Numbered from the stretch's first letter, positions 1 to 13,685 are shown. The stretch is DNA of 64,000 nucleotides from Capitella teleta (GCA_000328365.1 KB295685.1:146993-210992), one strand, 5' to 3'. Notes: generated from the sequence alone by a model not told the origin. Program-made: numbers and translations.

Positions 1-309
1 GATGGGGCAGGAGTGAGGTTGATGATGAGAGGTGATTGCTTGCCAGTAAAAATGAATGAGTGTGTATGATGGAAGTATGGAGATGATGAGAGAAGGTGTA
101 CATGTGGAGAGGAAGAGACTGAAAGGCATGTGTTGTTTGAATGTGTTTTGTATGAGAGGTTGAGAGAAGAGTGGATGAGGAGATGGAGAGAGGAGAGGGG
201 AGATGAGGATTTGGTGGAGGGAGTGTTGGGGTTCGCCGTAACATCCGCGGACCTGGAACGACTGGTGTTGAGGAGTGTAGGAAAGATTTGGAAGGAGCAA
301 AAGAGGTGA
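1..309 (+). mobile_element. Non-LTR retrotransposon (LINE), C-terminal end, broken
   Basis: Frame 1 from the window edge reads as the end of a LINE ORF2, finishing at the TGA at 307-309. It contains the cysteine/histidine cluster (CTCGEEETERHVLFEC) found at the C terminus of many LINE polymerases. One in-frame stop lies near nucleotide 70, so the copy is dead as read. The upstream part lies outside the window. Family beyond 'LINE' is not assigned. Confidence 0.6.
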
Positions 310-1690
310 GAGAGAGAAAGATAGAGGGCAAGGCCCTGGTCTGACGTTTGCGAGAGAGTGAAAGTGTCTGTTCTATTACAATGATTTGTTACTTTTGGTT
401 TGTTTATGAGTTATCTAGTCAGTAGCAAGCTAGTGCTAATGCTTTTGGTTGGTCTATTGATGTAATATTGTAGACTGTGGTGTAGTGTATTGTTATGTTA
501 CTTTACAACTTGCTCCTACATCGGTCATTTTGCGTGGAGGGCTACCAGGCGGCGTCCTCTCGCACTATGAGTAGAGCAACGAGTATTTTCTGGTCATTTA
601 TTCATTCATTTTATGTGTTTCTCTTTTTATCTTTATTTATATTTATTCTTTATTTATCCATTCATTTATTTTTTTATCTATTCATTTGTTATCATTTTGT
701 TCTATTGTTTTGGGGAAGGGGAGAGGGAAGTAGTGCTCATTATTTGTTTGGTTATTCCAGTTTAGTTTTATTTCAGTTATTACTGTATTATTTATGAGGT
801 TATATATTTTAGAAATAGAAGATGTAAATAAAGAGAAACTCGAACGTCAGATTGTTACAATGCCGAAACAAAGGCACTTTAATCCAATCAACCTGAACCA
901 GAGACTAGCGTTCCTCACCCGCCACAGAATGTTAGCTTTGTCTCATTTTATTCGGCTGAGTGAGTGGCTCTATTTTCATGTTTATCTCTGAGGTCAAAGT
1001 TCGCTCTCGACTCTTTCTGTCTTGTTTTGGTACTTGCAATTCGCCCAGGAATATGATAAAATAAATCGAAGACGCCCCCGAATTGATTCTGTTCCGTATA
1101 TAATTGATACTCTATCTGACGAGTAGTCTTTCTGTGCTGCCGGGCGATGTAAAAGGACCTCATATGATATAGAGATATACTCATTTAGGTTCAAGTGTAT
1201 TTCCGCTTCCAACTTCCAAGACTCGTTATCCTTCCCCTGATAGTTGGTAAGTAATTATTAGTAGGTTAGCCTTGGCTAGCAGTTTTGAGCTTTGAGTTTA
1301 ATTAAGACTGCTAAGTACCCTTAGTAGGTGTTCAACTGCAAGACTTGAGTTGATGACATTGAGATATGTCCACTGAGCGGCCCTGTCTGCATTTCACTGG
1401 TTCCCTGCATGGTCATATTTAATATATGACACAGGCACACACTGATGACAGGTGGTATCTCATTGGCGGCTATTTATAGTAACATTTAGTCTACTGGTCG
1501 TATTCAGCATATACTAATACTGTGAATTAATTTTCACTCGCCTCGCCTTGTGAGCTATCTTGAGAATTCCGAGTGACTTCATGTTAAATCAAGTAAAATG
1601 GATGTACCAAAATAGGGGTGAGTTTTCATCGGTGCGTGCCGGTGCTTCTTTTCAGCAGTGCCGGAAAGACTGCCTCATGCATGTATACAT

Positions 1691-1772
1691 GAATCGGGAC
1701 CAATGTTCACTACACGAGAGATATATTTCTCATGAGATATATCTCTCGTGTAGCGAACACTGGTCACGATTC
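1691..1772. repeat. 82-bp near-perfect hairpin
   Basis: Two 36-nt arms beginning GAATCG and ending CGATTC are inverted copies with three mismatches, around a loop of about 10 nt. Two of the three mismatches would be G-U pairs in a transcript of the minus strand. It could be a palindromic mini-transposon remnant or a small-RNA hairpin precursor. Nothing else in the sequence decides between these. Confidence 0.7.
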
Positions 1773-2339
1773 ACCTTTTCACAGGGCAAGGGAGGCAGCA
1801 AATATTATACTACTAATTAGAATACTCTGAAATAAAAACTTAATTTACCTGGGTCTTTATATCCACAGTTTAGCATACATATCAGCATCAAAGCATACAC
1901 ATACCATCAGCTAGCTCGATCCTCAAGCATTAGTGTAGTGTATAGTTTATACACTATATATCGCGTGTACATACTGCTCTGCTACCTTTGACGAGCTGTA
2001 CTTCGGTCATAAAAAGTGCAGTTCATGGATGCCTAAGGCTTAATCAATATTTACTGGTTCAATTTCCGCACTCGAATTTTGCATCGGAAATAAGCCAAAA
2101 TGAAACCACAGTAGAAATATTCTCTAGTCCATATATAATATAATATGGGTACTGCATATGACCGTACTGTGTTGTACCCATATAATATTATTGGTGAAAA
2201 GATCCAAACTAATATTGTGCCCGTAAATGATAAATCAATCCTTTATTGACCCTTTTTTCCCCCACTTTTTATAATGTTTGTGTTCCATCCTCTGAAACAT
2301 CACAATTATTGTAACAGGTCGTGGTTCACAGTAAAAAAG

Positions 2340-2600
2340 GGATGCTGTGGGTAGCTCAGTCGGTTTGACTGCAATTCTTTGTTGCCTGAGAATATTGAGG
2401 TTTCAAGTTTGAGGCCCTGTCAGCCCACATGACATTATGATTGTGACTTATAATCAGCAAATCCTTGGCTGATTCTGCAGTGCTGCCCAACTGCATTACA
2501 GGGCCATGCACTGTGTGCTACTGTCTATTGTAGCATGCAGGATAAAGACCCCTTGGGATCTATCGAAATGAGTAGCACTGAGCCTCTGGCTGCCAAATAA
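2340..2600 (+). mobile_element. tRNA-derived SINE, old diverged copy
   Basis: The 5' part resembles a Pol III promoter (A-box-like TAGCTCAGTCGGTT, then B-box-like GGTTTCAAGTTTGAG). Its body shares GCAGTGCTGCCCAACTGC and ATGCAGGATAAA with the well-preserved SINE at 52392-52720. Much more diverged than that copy, and no target-site duplication was found. Confidence 0.55.
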
Positions 2601-3203
2601 TGCAACCAAGTGTTGGCAAACTTGGCAAGCCATAAAACCACAATAGGGCCCGTCACAGTTCTCACTTGCGTTATGCAAAACTTCCATAACGCATTCCAAA
2701 AATCATCTGCAAAACGGAAGTGATGGTCAACTGTTTCTTCCCTCAGTGGACAGCGTGCCTCGTATCGTGTCGATCGTTGCATTTATCCGTGTTTATTGTG
2801 TGATTATTGTAATTTAAGCTATTAAATCGCTTGAGATCATGGATTTCGCAAAGTGGACACATCCAAAACTCATCAGCTTTCTAAATCAGAGCGATTTTGC
2901 GGCCTCGGTCTTGAAGAAGGATATATGTATATATATGTAAACGGGACTGGTGCGTTTTCATACGCTTCACCATGAATGTACCACCCTATGTTGAGCGGAT
3001 TGACTCTGTCCCAGACTGGGTTGAGACTATCATTGCAGTCATATGTCACAAAAAACTATTTACGAGCAATTTAACGCCTTTTAAATGTGATGAATGGCCC
3101 ACATGCAGGCAATTTTTAACAACCGACGGCTTTTGACCCACACTCTCGCCAAGCCTCGATCTCGCGGCTCTTGGCAGTGCGTTATATCATTGTGTACGAT
3201 CAT

Positions 3204-3305
3204 AAGCATCTATCTGTGACGAGCCCTATTGGTTGTTAAGCATCTATCTGTGACGAGCCCTATTGGTTGTTAAGCATCTATCTGTGACGAGCCCTATTGG
3301 TTGTT
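3204..3305. repeat. 34-bp tandem repeat, 3 identical copies
   Basis: Three back-to-back copies of a 34-bp unit starting AAGCATCTATCTGTGACGAG, with no differences between copies, so the expansion is recent. Confidence 0.9.
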
Positions 3306-4377
3306 ACAGGACAAATTATTGGCACAGAGTCTTGATTAGGTTGTATTAGTGTATATTTACAGTTTGGCATGTGACTGTCACTGCATAATACTAAGTGCAT
3401 TTGAATATATGGAAATGTTCAAAATGCAATTTATAAATGTAATAAATTGATTGATTGATTGATTGTATGAATTTAGGTGTTCTAGCACTACTTACTTCCC
3501 CTTGATTATACATGTATTCATTTAGATGTTTGCATCCACTTATTTGCATCCACTACTTATTTGCATCCACTACTTGTTTGCATCCACTTAATCAATCTGT
3601 CAACAAAAGACATTATTTATTAACTCTTGATGCTTCAAATTGAAGGATTGGGAATCCCACACTGGAGATATCCCTGCTGCCCACCTCAAATACTGGTTGT
3701 CAAGCAAGGAGAGGAAATTGCTGCCATTCGCTTATAAGCTAGCGGCTTATGAGACCTGCTGTGCTGGAACCTGTGACATGCCTGTCTCTAGGCAGGCACT
3801 CTGCATGACCTCTCAGCAATCAAAACACAATGGACCAGATAGTCTATTTACCTTATCTAATTCTGAAAGCTCAATTGCGTCAAAACAATTCAACAAACAA
3901 TTAACATACGTATCAAGAGATTTGGTGAAGCATGCAGCTTTATCCTCATGTAATAGTTTGATTTATTGTTCTGATATAAGCATTCATATAGATTCATTTA
4001 AATGAATTAGATCATGTGTACCCTGAACGGGCCATTATGCTTCAGCTATACGGGTGGGATGAACTGGGTATAATACCCTTTTATGATGAATACTTGATTA
4101 GGCTTTGAGCAGCTGTGGATGATTTTATTCAATGACAGAACCACATCTGAATTTTATTTCAAACTTTTATTTCATTTATGGAAATGAAACGAATGATGCT
4201 GGTGCATCTCTAAACTGTGATTGCTATATATATTGCTGCATGCTATATTTGTCCCAATCTATACCAGAAGATTGAAAGGCAAATTTCTAGCAAGGTTTTT
4301 TATAACTTTTATTGCATTCAATGTCATAATATCGAATCATTTTCAACCATAGATACTCGATAACTGTGTAACAGCTA

Positions 4378-5412
4378 CAGTCAGACCCCGTTAATCCGCC
4401 GTCATGTAATCCGCCCTTTTCGTAATCCGCCATAAAATCTCAGGGACAAATCGTTTTTAATGTTAATTGTGTCATGTAATCCGCCCTTTTCGTTAATCCG
4501 CCTCCGACCACGATTCTAGGGAACGAACCTACACTTTACCATTATAAATAACACATGTAATCCGCCACCCAAATAGCGTGTCGAAAACAAACATCAGCCA
4601 CGACACACTAATTGTCGGCGATTTCTTTGAAGTCGGGTCAGTTTAACAACAACTGGCGCCTCCTCGTTTTTTAACGGCGATTCGCGTTGTTTAGTTAACT
4701 TATTAAACGTTAAAATCGCAGGCGAAAATTCTGTTAAGTCTTTAATTTAATTGGTCGCTGGGTTAAGCGATGTTCAGGAGCGTAAGGAGTGACGACAAAC
4801 ACGATTCGAGTTCGGAGGTTCTCATGTTTAATTCAATATCATCACTGGCTTATAAAGGATCAATCACAGCAGTTCAACAGCTGAGTTATTTGCTGTGATT
4901 GATGTCTTCATGACGAGTCAATCGGGCCGCCACAAGCGGAACGAATGAGATGACGAAGTTGTGAGTGGAGATCAATCGAGTGGAGAAGCGAGATCTGAGC
5001 TCGCGAAGGAAATCTTGGCGGGGGAAGCATTAATGCTATATTTCGAGATATTCGAGGAGTTGGAGGTAGCGAAGCAAGAACATAGAGATGAACTACACAG
5101 ATTGGGCTTGATGAAACGGCTTATCACAAGCAGATTGAATAATGCCGCTAAGCAGACAGCCATCACAGATTTTTTCAAACAATAAAAATCTTCAATTAAT
5201 TGGCCTCATGTGATCGTTTGTGAGGTCTTTTTTTACCTCCTGCTTCATTCCTAATGGTATATGCTACTACGCTAATGCATGACATGGGTTTTGGGGGTTT
5301 TAAAGTGACACACAATTTTGATCAATTTGTGGTCTGAAATGTAATCCGCCCTTTTCGTTAATCCGTCAGTTTTCTTGGAAACGGAGGAGGGCGGATTAAC
5401 GGGGTCTGACTG
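4378..5412 (+). mobile_element. pogo/Tigger-like DNA transposon, internally deleted
   Basis: About 23-bp terminal inverted repeats starting CAGTCAGACCCCGTTAATCC lie directly inside TA dinucleotides at 4376-4377 and 5413-5414, the target duplication of the Tc1/mariner/pogo group. The motif TAATCCGCCCTTTTCG recurs inside both ends. An open frame at 4961-5185 (74 codons) ends KQTAITDFFKQ, which resembles the C-terminal tail of Tigger/CENP-B-like transposases (TDFF). The catalytic core is missing, so this is a non-autonomous copy of 1035 bp. Confidence 0.75.
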
Positions 5413-5517
5413 TATTCTCTTTGAAGTGCCATTATCAGATGCTTATCTCTTATCTCTATTGATCATTTCCCATCCTAATCCAGGAACAAGAAGAACTTAA
5501 CAAACAGCCTTGAAGAG

Positions 5518-7505
5518 ATGTCCTCCAGCGAATCAAAACCAATCATCGTGGGAAAGGGATATGACAACCACGGTGCCATCTCCACGGAAACCAATGCCTC
5601 CTCCTCATCCCCTCCCCCGTACGTTGACCTCGAGGGGATAGAGAATGCCGAGGACAACATTCAGATCATCGCTGCACGGGATGGCCGATCAGGATCCCTA
5701 AGGGAAGCCCAGCACTTGAACACGTGAGCACCTCCTCCCCTTCCTTCCCTCCGGGAATTACCCCTTATATTTTCCAGGGGCACGCAAAGTTTGATGAATC
5801 TTCTGAAAGGAAATGTCGGAACAGGAATCCTTGCCATCCCATTAGCCATCAAGAATGCTGGGCTTTGGGTGAGTCTCCAGATCATGTAAATGATGGGCAT
5901 AATAATCCCATAATTATTATGTATTTTTAATTTGATTAAAATTAGGTTGGTTTCATTGGGCTGATTTTCCTGGCAGTGATTTGTATTCACTGTATGCATC
6001 TCTTGGTTGACGCCAGTCACAGATTATGCAAACGGTGCGTATTTAATTGTTACCGTCACCGTTGATTCATTATATTTCTCTGTTATTGCGTTCAGAACTG
6101 GGAAGTCCAAGTTGGATTACGGGGAAGTTGCAGCCGAGACGTTCCGGGTCAGGTACGGTGACCGAGCAGCCTCACTTGCCAGGTACGTGTCCTCCCCATG
6201 GACGATCTGAAAATAAAAGTTGAATGTCCTTTCGTTCTCATCAGAACTATCATCAACATCTTTCTCTGCATCACACAATTTGGTTTCTGCATTGTTTACA
6301 TCCTCTTCATAGCTGAAAACATCAGACATGTGGGTGGTTTTAATTGATCAATAATCTTAAACAGATCATCAACCCGTTTGACAGATCGTTAGTACTCATT
6401 ACCCTGAAGCGCAGTGGGCACTTCAGTCATACCAAGCACTCCTTCTCATCATACTCATTCCTTATTCGCTGGTCAGGCAGCTCAAGTACTTAGCCATGTT
6501 CTCATTGGCCGCTAATTTCCTAACATTCTTCGGCCTGGTTGTCATCTTGCAATGCTGCTTTCGTAATCTTCAACCCGTCACTTCCCTCCCTGTCTTCAAC
6601 ACCGCTAATGGACTTGCGCTGTACTTCGGAACAGCTATCTACGCCTTTGAAGGCATTGGAGTGGTGCGTATGCATGCCTTCATTAACCACTCTAGTACCG
6701 TAGTGGAATTTATTTTTATAGGTTTTGCCAATTGAGAATAAAATGAAACATCCTGACAGATTTGCCGGCTGGAATGGAGTCCTTAACACAGGAATGGTGA
6801 TTGTAGCAGTGTTGTACTTGGCAACCGGTTTCTATGGTTACCTTTCCTTTGGAGATGACATCAAATCTAGTATAACTCTCAATTTGGACACAAATAATCC
6901 GTGAGTATTTTTGCGCCCTTCTGAATTTGTCAAAACTTGATTTGGCCAAAGGCTAAAATTCAAGAACCTATGAAAGTGATTTATAAATAGATTTGCCCAA
7001 AACTTTTGATGCAATGCTTTACTCTCTCCTTCACAGGTTGTACCTGTCAGTTCAGGTGATCTTTGCTGTGTGCATTTTCCTAACCTTTGCCCTGCAGTTC
7101 TACGTTCCTGTTCTCCTCATTTGGCCGTTCTTTCATCAACGCCTTCCTTCCGGAAACCTCCGGCAGTATGGGGAGCGCGGCATGAGAATCATCTTCGTCC
7201 TCTTCTGCTGTAAGCTCATGAATTATTCATGACCTCTCATTATGAATATTCATGCTTCAGTTGTCATGGCAGCAGTGATTCCTCATCTGGATCTGATGAT
7301 CTCTTTGGTGGGTGCTGTTAGTAGCTCTACTTTGGCCCTCATCTTCCCGCCTATTCTGGAGATCTTGACCTTGTGGCCTGATGAGTTGGGTCGCTGCAAG
7401 TGGCGACTCGTGAAGGATGTCTTGTTGATTGCTTTTGGAGTATTAGGTTTCCTGGCCGGGTCTTTTGTCAGTATATACGAAATTATCAAAACTTTCCAAA
7501 CATAG
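5518..7505 (+). CDS. SLC36-type proton-coupled amino acid transporter
   Basis: Nine coding exons: 5518-5723, 5778-5868, 5946-6034, 6096-6182, 6245-6329, 6385-6663, 6722-6900, 7037-7209 and 7261-7505. All introns are GT-AG and the frame is continuous, giving 477 aa. The first transmembrane segment carries the family signature ([20 protein letters not shown]), and later segments include LPIENKMK and [18 protein letters not shown]. This matches the AAAP superfamily, PAT/SLC36 branch, with about 11 membrane spans after a hydrophilic 70-residue N terminus. The family moves small amino acids with protons across lysosomal or plasma membranes; the substrate here is unknown. A splice acceptor (CTAATCCAG) just upstream of the ATG implies at least one 5' untranslated exon. 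Confidence 0.9.
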
Positions 7506-9084
7506 TGTAAAATGGAAGAAATTATGACAAGTTGCTCAAAGATGATTTTTTTGTTCTCTTTATGGCCATGTATATTATCGTTATACTCACATTCCATCTT
7601 CTGAATTTAATTATCATTCTCAAAATCATCCCAAAATGTTCTTTGAATTATCTCTCGAGAGTTTTTTTTTTACTGCAAAAGATTTTCTGTTAATCTGTTA
7701 TGGTTTTTTTTGTTAATCATGAAAATTTTATTTTTCTATTAAATATTTTTAGTGTAATGTATGTAGACAGCTTACTTTATACTTGGGTTTTTTGCCTAAA
7801 AGACTGAAGTCAAATATATAAAATCAGGTATATATTTTGTACCATTGAGCATTTAATACAGCACACTGACAGGTATTCAGTTTCTTTCTTTACATTGATA
7901 TTAAGTTGACATATCAACCAAATATCAACCTTCTATGAACCATAAAAATGGACTATTGCATAGTATCATATGACCCTGTTATGCATGAGAATCTTATCTT
8001 AATAGATTTTGCTCTATTTGTTGTTAAATAAACAGGCATCATGTGCTGTTTCTGTTACTTTATCTGCATATGATAATTATAACCGCCACCTTCGGCTGAT
8101 TGTGCTATCGAATTATTCAGATTCTGTTCTCTAAATGCACTGGAGCTGCCTTCTCCTGATCTTTTAGATCACTCTGCAAATTGGATAACTGAATCATTTA
8201 TCATTGTACAGATTATTTTTCTGCTGAACAATCCAGACTTATGTAGGAAACAAAATTGATGGGTTTTGATCATGCTAGTTGGCCGTTGCTGATTAATGGG
8301 TGCTTGGCGCAATTTCACTCCAGCTTTTGGTATTTCAAGACGACAACACTAGTGTTGTGATTTTGCAGGCTTTTTTTTTTGCTTGTTATTTCCTAGACAG
8401 AGAAACACTAATTTATTTCAAAGCAATTTTATTAAGCACCAAAAAGTAGAAGAAAAACAAAGAATAAACTAAAGCAGACAAACTTCTCTCTTAAACAGAA
8501 GAGGTCAAGAACATTATTTTCAAGTTTGTGGAAAAATAGTGGAAAATAACTTCTCTAAAGAAAAAAATAATACTGACTAAAAATATAGAGGAAAAGAGAA
8601 ATGCCACAAAAAAAAACCAAACCCATCGCATTGACTGAAAGAAAATTATAATTCTAATAATGAAATTATAATTCTAATAATGAAAATAATAAGAGTCCAA
8701 GTTCATGAAAGACACTGTTCAAGCAAAAAAGTAAAAATAAAACAAACGCGTAGCCCTAATGTTATTGTGACGTGGGTGAGAATACAAATAGCAATTCATA
8801 AAATTTACATCTCTGTGAGATAATGAAAAAAATATATTTAAATAGCCTTGAGCATGCAGGATAATACAATTAATCACAAGAACATTAGCATAAATTATGT
8901 CATTGAATTTAGGCAAAAAAAGAATATGCAAATTAGCATTATAAATGCAAAATACACAATTCTGTGCTAAGAACTATGAAAAATTATGTAAAAACGAAGC
9001 AAAATATAATCGTGCAAATCGTACAATTATTGAAAAGACAAAACGGCAGTAACAAACGCTTTCAATACACCACAATCATCCGCA
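7506..9084. other. 3' flank and intergenic spacer, AT-rich
   Basis: AT-rich sequence between the transporter stop and the formin stop, which converge. AATAAA near 8028 could be a distal polyadenylation signal of the transporter. From about 8400 to 8960 the strand is very A-rich and has no meaningful open frame. No gene or clear mobile element seen. Confidence 0.5.
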
Positions 9085-12000
9085 TCACTCAGCAATCACG
9101 TTTTCCTTGTTCGACTCTTTCTCCTTCCGTCCTTTCTTCGGTTTTCTTGACTCCCGTTTAATAAAATTGGAATTCCGCTGAGTGAGCGTTGCACGAAGGT
9201 TGTTGAACCTCCGGAAGAAACTGAATGACGCTCTCTTTTTGGGCTTCTCTTCAGATCTTTGTCCTTGAGACTGAAAATAGAAATATAAAAATTTACACTC
9301 CAGACTGATCAATACAATTTTGTACACAATAATATTGTACATTCATTATTCAGAAAACAGTTACCTGATCAGAGGCCACCAGTGTCTTCTCTAGTTCATC
9401 CATGTCATCCGCCAGCAGCACGCGTCCCTCCTTCTCCAACCCAAGTGACATGACCATATTGTCACTCTCCGCTCGTTCCTTGTGTGTTCCTTCCTTCTGG
9501 TATTTCTCCCAGTTTTCATCGACCCTTGTGGAGTGGTTGAAATCGCTGTTGATTCTGCGATGTCTCTTGATCCAAGCATTCCTTCGTGTCATCCCTGGTT
9601 TCTCCGTCACTTTGGGGTAGAATCGAAATTTGAGGTCATCGTCCTCCTTCAAAGTGTCATCGCTGTCGTCCTCCGGTTTTGCTTTCTCTGGCTCTGAAAT
9701 TGGGGAATAAATTATGATAATGCTGTAGATCCATAGGAGAGGAATCGTCAATCCCATGATTATTTCGAGGGAGGGTTAGACCAAATAGTGCTAAAAAGTG
9801 AGTCTAGGGTACCCCACTCGTACTGAATACTCGATAAAGACATACCCGTATGCAGGTAGGAAGCAGTGGACAGTTGTTGATCTCTGTGATACTGCTGGGC
9901 AATCACTCCTTCAACACGGTCGACATATGTCTTGCGCTCAGTTTTATCTCGTACGGCACAGATGGCAAAGGAGCAGCGGTCATCAATGGTGTCCTCCAGG
10001 CCTCTGTTTGGAGTGGACGTGTTGATCTGGCTCAGCATCAGGGTGCTCTCCTGATCGTCAAGGGCAACTGAGATTTCACTGTTGTCTTGGTGGCAGGCGA
10101 AATTTCCGCAGTTGATGTCTTTGACGATGTCATCCAGGACGGATTCGTTGCTGGGTGAAGTAAAAGAGGAGCATGCGTCTGCCCGCTTGCCAAACACGTG
10201 CGCCTCCTTGGAGTCCTTCTGTTGCGCCTCTAGGGCCTCTTTCTTGGCCTGCGCTAACTGATACTGCTTCTGATTCCTCGGTGTTTCCTGTAAATATCTA
10301 ATATTTAAATTTTGCTTAATTAAATTTAATTATTTTTCACCTTTTGGCATCTGCGCACAAGTAGACAGATCTCGAGGACATTCAGCAGGCATTTTTGTAG
10401 CTCAAAGTTACTGGGGTCCTCACAGAAGTACTGAGCCATTTGATTGGCTAGGCTGCGTAATTGAGTCAGATTATCATGTAGAACCTCAATGTCTTTTTTG
10501 ATATCCTAAGATAAAAACGTTTAAAAAATCCCAAATAAACCCGCTTCAAAAATGAACCTCAGTAACACTGCAGAACATTTCTCTGATCTTCAATCCAGCG
10601 CCGCTGAGCTGTGATAAAAAGCGTTTCAATTTGGTGTTGATTTTATTTACTTCGGTTCGTATGTCTGCCAATTGAGCTCTGAGAAGAAGAAAAAAATTAT
10701 TTGTTTTTCTTTCTTTTTACGGCATCATTAGACATACTCAGCCGCGATTTCCAGTTTCGGGAAATCGTAAGCAAACATCAAGATGTTCTCATCTTTCGCC
10801 TCAATTTGTTGAACGATGCTGGCAAGAAGGTTGCTGTGTTGATGCTGACCTTTGACCTCAACAATCTTGGCCAGTGAGTCCAGTTTGACGCCTGCAGCTT
10901 GACCGACGTAGCTTCCCTGGAAGGAAGGAGATGAGTATTGGAATTCAGAATCTGCTCATCTTACGGTGTTGAGGAAGTTGCCAGCTTCCAGCACATGACG
11001 AGCAAAGTCTCTTAGTCCGTGGTGATGCATGATGTCGCGCGTAGATGTGATCAGAGCGCCAAGAACTTGTGCAAGCCGAGGAATTTTTTGTACCATTTCT
11101 TTGCGGAACAGGAGTCCCTCTAAAAGCAGACGATGCTCCGGAAAGTCCGAAAGCTTCAGAAGAAATTGCTCGGCCGGTGCAAGTTCAAAGCGTTCTCCCT
11201 CATAGAGACGTAGCTGCTCAACCTGCGATCATTAAAGAGTTGCACAATCATCCATATTGATCGATCTGACCAACCGTTTCAGTGCTGGGAATGGCTTTGA
11301 TGAGAGCACGAAGGGAGGCCACGCTCAGATCATCAACATCTCCCTCCAGCAGACAATCAGCCAATCCGTCCGGACTGGTCTCCAAGCGAGACAGAAACAA
11401 ATTCAACTTCAATCCATCGGACCTCATTAAAATGTGAACCTGAAAAACGTGAAGTATTAAATAAAATGTGAATCATCAGCTGCTGTTTCCAACCTCATCA
11501 TCAGCATGCATTATCTCTGGTTCAGGGTCAAAAAACTCAAACTCAATGGCTGAGAAGTCAAGCACAGATTTTCGTTTTCCAGCTGAGCCTTCGTTAATCT
11601 GACGCCAGATACTCAACGGTTCTGCACAAATTTCTTAATTAACAAAATCGCAATGATTAATTTACAAAAACTCACTCAATGCTTGGTTTTCGGGAACTTT
11701 AGTCCAGTGTAGCTTCTTCAGTGGTCTTTTCGGAGCATGTTTGATGTTGTCATAGAAACTGGTATTTCCTGACAGCGATATGCCGCTATCACGATCAATG
11801 GGGTCTCCTTTGGACGTGACTGGATCGGTTGTTTTGCTCGCTTTTCCGGTTCGTTCTTTGAGGGGTTCACGCATTCTTTTCTTGGCTGGTTTCACAATTT
11901 CCTTCTGGTTGAGTTTTTCAAGACTTTGCAGGAAATGTTGAGTTTCAGTTTCGTCAATCATGTTTGTCACATGATGTGACGTCTGGCTGAATGTCCGCCA

Positions 12001-13653
12001 CAGCAGAGACCTGAAATCCCATACACGTCAGAGCTGATCACCCGTATGCATGAGCACTTACTGGTCAATGTTACGCGTGGCGTGGAGTAGATACAAATCC
12101 TGTAGAATGTGAAGCATATCTTGGCGGCATTCAGGATGAGGCGCCACCTTAATTGGTTAAGAGAAAAAAATTAAATCGTAAAATTAATCAAAAATAATAA
12201 TTTACCTCATCAAGGAGTGCAGCGAATATTTCTTTCGGTTCATTGAAGTCAAAACTATGGCTTCTTTCCAACATGTCTTCATCTCGTCCTTTCATGTCCC
12301 AAAACACCTAATTTGCATATTCTGATTAGCTTTATGAATAATTCATGAGAGGAGGTGGTACCTCTAGTTGGATGAGCAGACTTGCATCTTGTTGGTCTCT
12401 CCTGAATGATTCTAAAATGTTGAGAATTCCCAAACCTTGAAGAGAGTGAATATTGAATAATGATCAAATCTGAAGTTATATTATGTGTACCAATCAAATG
12501 ACCCCGTAACCGATGTCTTTCGTGTAGGTTTTTGTGCCTGGTTATGAGAGCGTTGATGAACGCCAGCAGAGTGCGTTTGTATGTGGCTGAGTCAGTCTCA
12601 CGTAATTCCGTCAACACCAGGCTGTACTCGCTCGTTTGGTGACAAATTTTCTGCAGCAGCAAATGATTGTTTGATTAATTGATTGATTGACGACTCACTT
12701 GGAAATGTGCCAAAGCCTCCATGACAGCACGGTGCCCACGGAATGAGTAAACAACCACGACAGTGAGAACCTCAAAAATCTGTTTCTTGGGAAGGGCGTT
12801 TGGCGAATCCAAAGCTGAAAAACATAATTAAGGGTCAAAGTTTATGATTGAATACTATATTTATGACGTGAATGGTATTGTATTTGAGCGTCAAAATATT
12901 TTCAGGAGGTATACATTGCATATATATATGTACTGTAGATTTTCGAACAGTAAATTTTCACTGCATGATAAATTTTTGCGGTTTTACGCAAAAATTTAAT
13001 TCCATGATAAAAATGGACCCAATCAATATCCAATTAGAACTACTGGTATTTTACACTGAAATTCGTCGCAATCTTCATGAATGTATGATAATGTAATGGG
13101 AATTCGTCGCTAACAAAATGTTACTTCATGGCGCAGCTCAGAAAAAAAAGCTAATGGAAATGACCTTGTTATCTGTTAATATACCAAGCTCAGACCTCAG
13201 AAATTTAAATTCCACGAAAGGATTCAAGCATGGAAAACTAAGACTTCAATTTCTTGAAAAATAGTGCTCTTCGGTACATAACATAAAAAAAAAAAAAGTC
13301 TGAGTTAGTACCGCCAGAGAGAAATCGTGGTCCTGCATAATCGTTTTGCGGCGCACATTGCGTTCGCAGTGAAGCGCGAAACTTTAAACTTTTTCCCTTC
13401 ACACTTAGCGCTCAGCCTCATGTGAACAAATTATAAGGAGAAAAATTGTTAACTCTCATAGCATCCAACGTAATTTTATTATCGAAATATGAATATCTAA
13501 CGGAACTGTTACATCTATCATTATAATTTTATTCATTGCTAGTTGAGAATTTCACTTGACACTTCAACATCAATGATCAAAATACAATACATGTATGACT
13601 ACCGGTATTCTCATAATGCCCATGATGAGAAGTGTTGCTAAGTTGCTTTGTGT

Positions 13654-13685
<32 letters not shown>

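Larger units (their letters stand above)
310..4377. other. Intergenic region with repeats, no gene recognised
   Basis: AT-rich DNA between the LINE tail and the pogo-like element. It holds the hairpin at 1691-1772, a diverged SINE at about 2340-2600, a 34-bp tandem repeat at 3204-3305, a short ATTG run near 3446-3466 and loose repeats of GCATCCACT near 3530-3598. Open frames of up to about 120 codons (for example 3640-4005) have no recognisable domain and are probably chance. Confidence 0.5.

Noticed and set aside
2496-2782. Two overlapping minus-strand frames of 67 and 85 codons
   Set aside because: They overlap the diverged SINE and show no domain or codon bias.
3640-4005. 121-codon plus-strand open frame
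   Set aside because: No recognisable domain, no splice context and no neighbouring coding signal; probably chance.
6365-6384. AG at 6363-6364 as the acceptor of transporter exon 6
   Set aside because: It puts the exon out of frame with a stop; the AG at 6383-6384 restores the frame and gives a normal transporter sequence.
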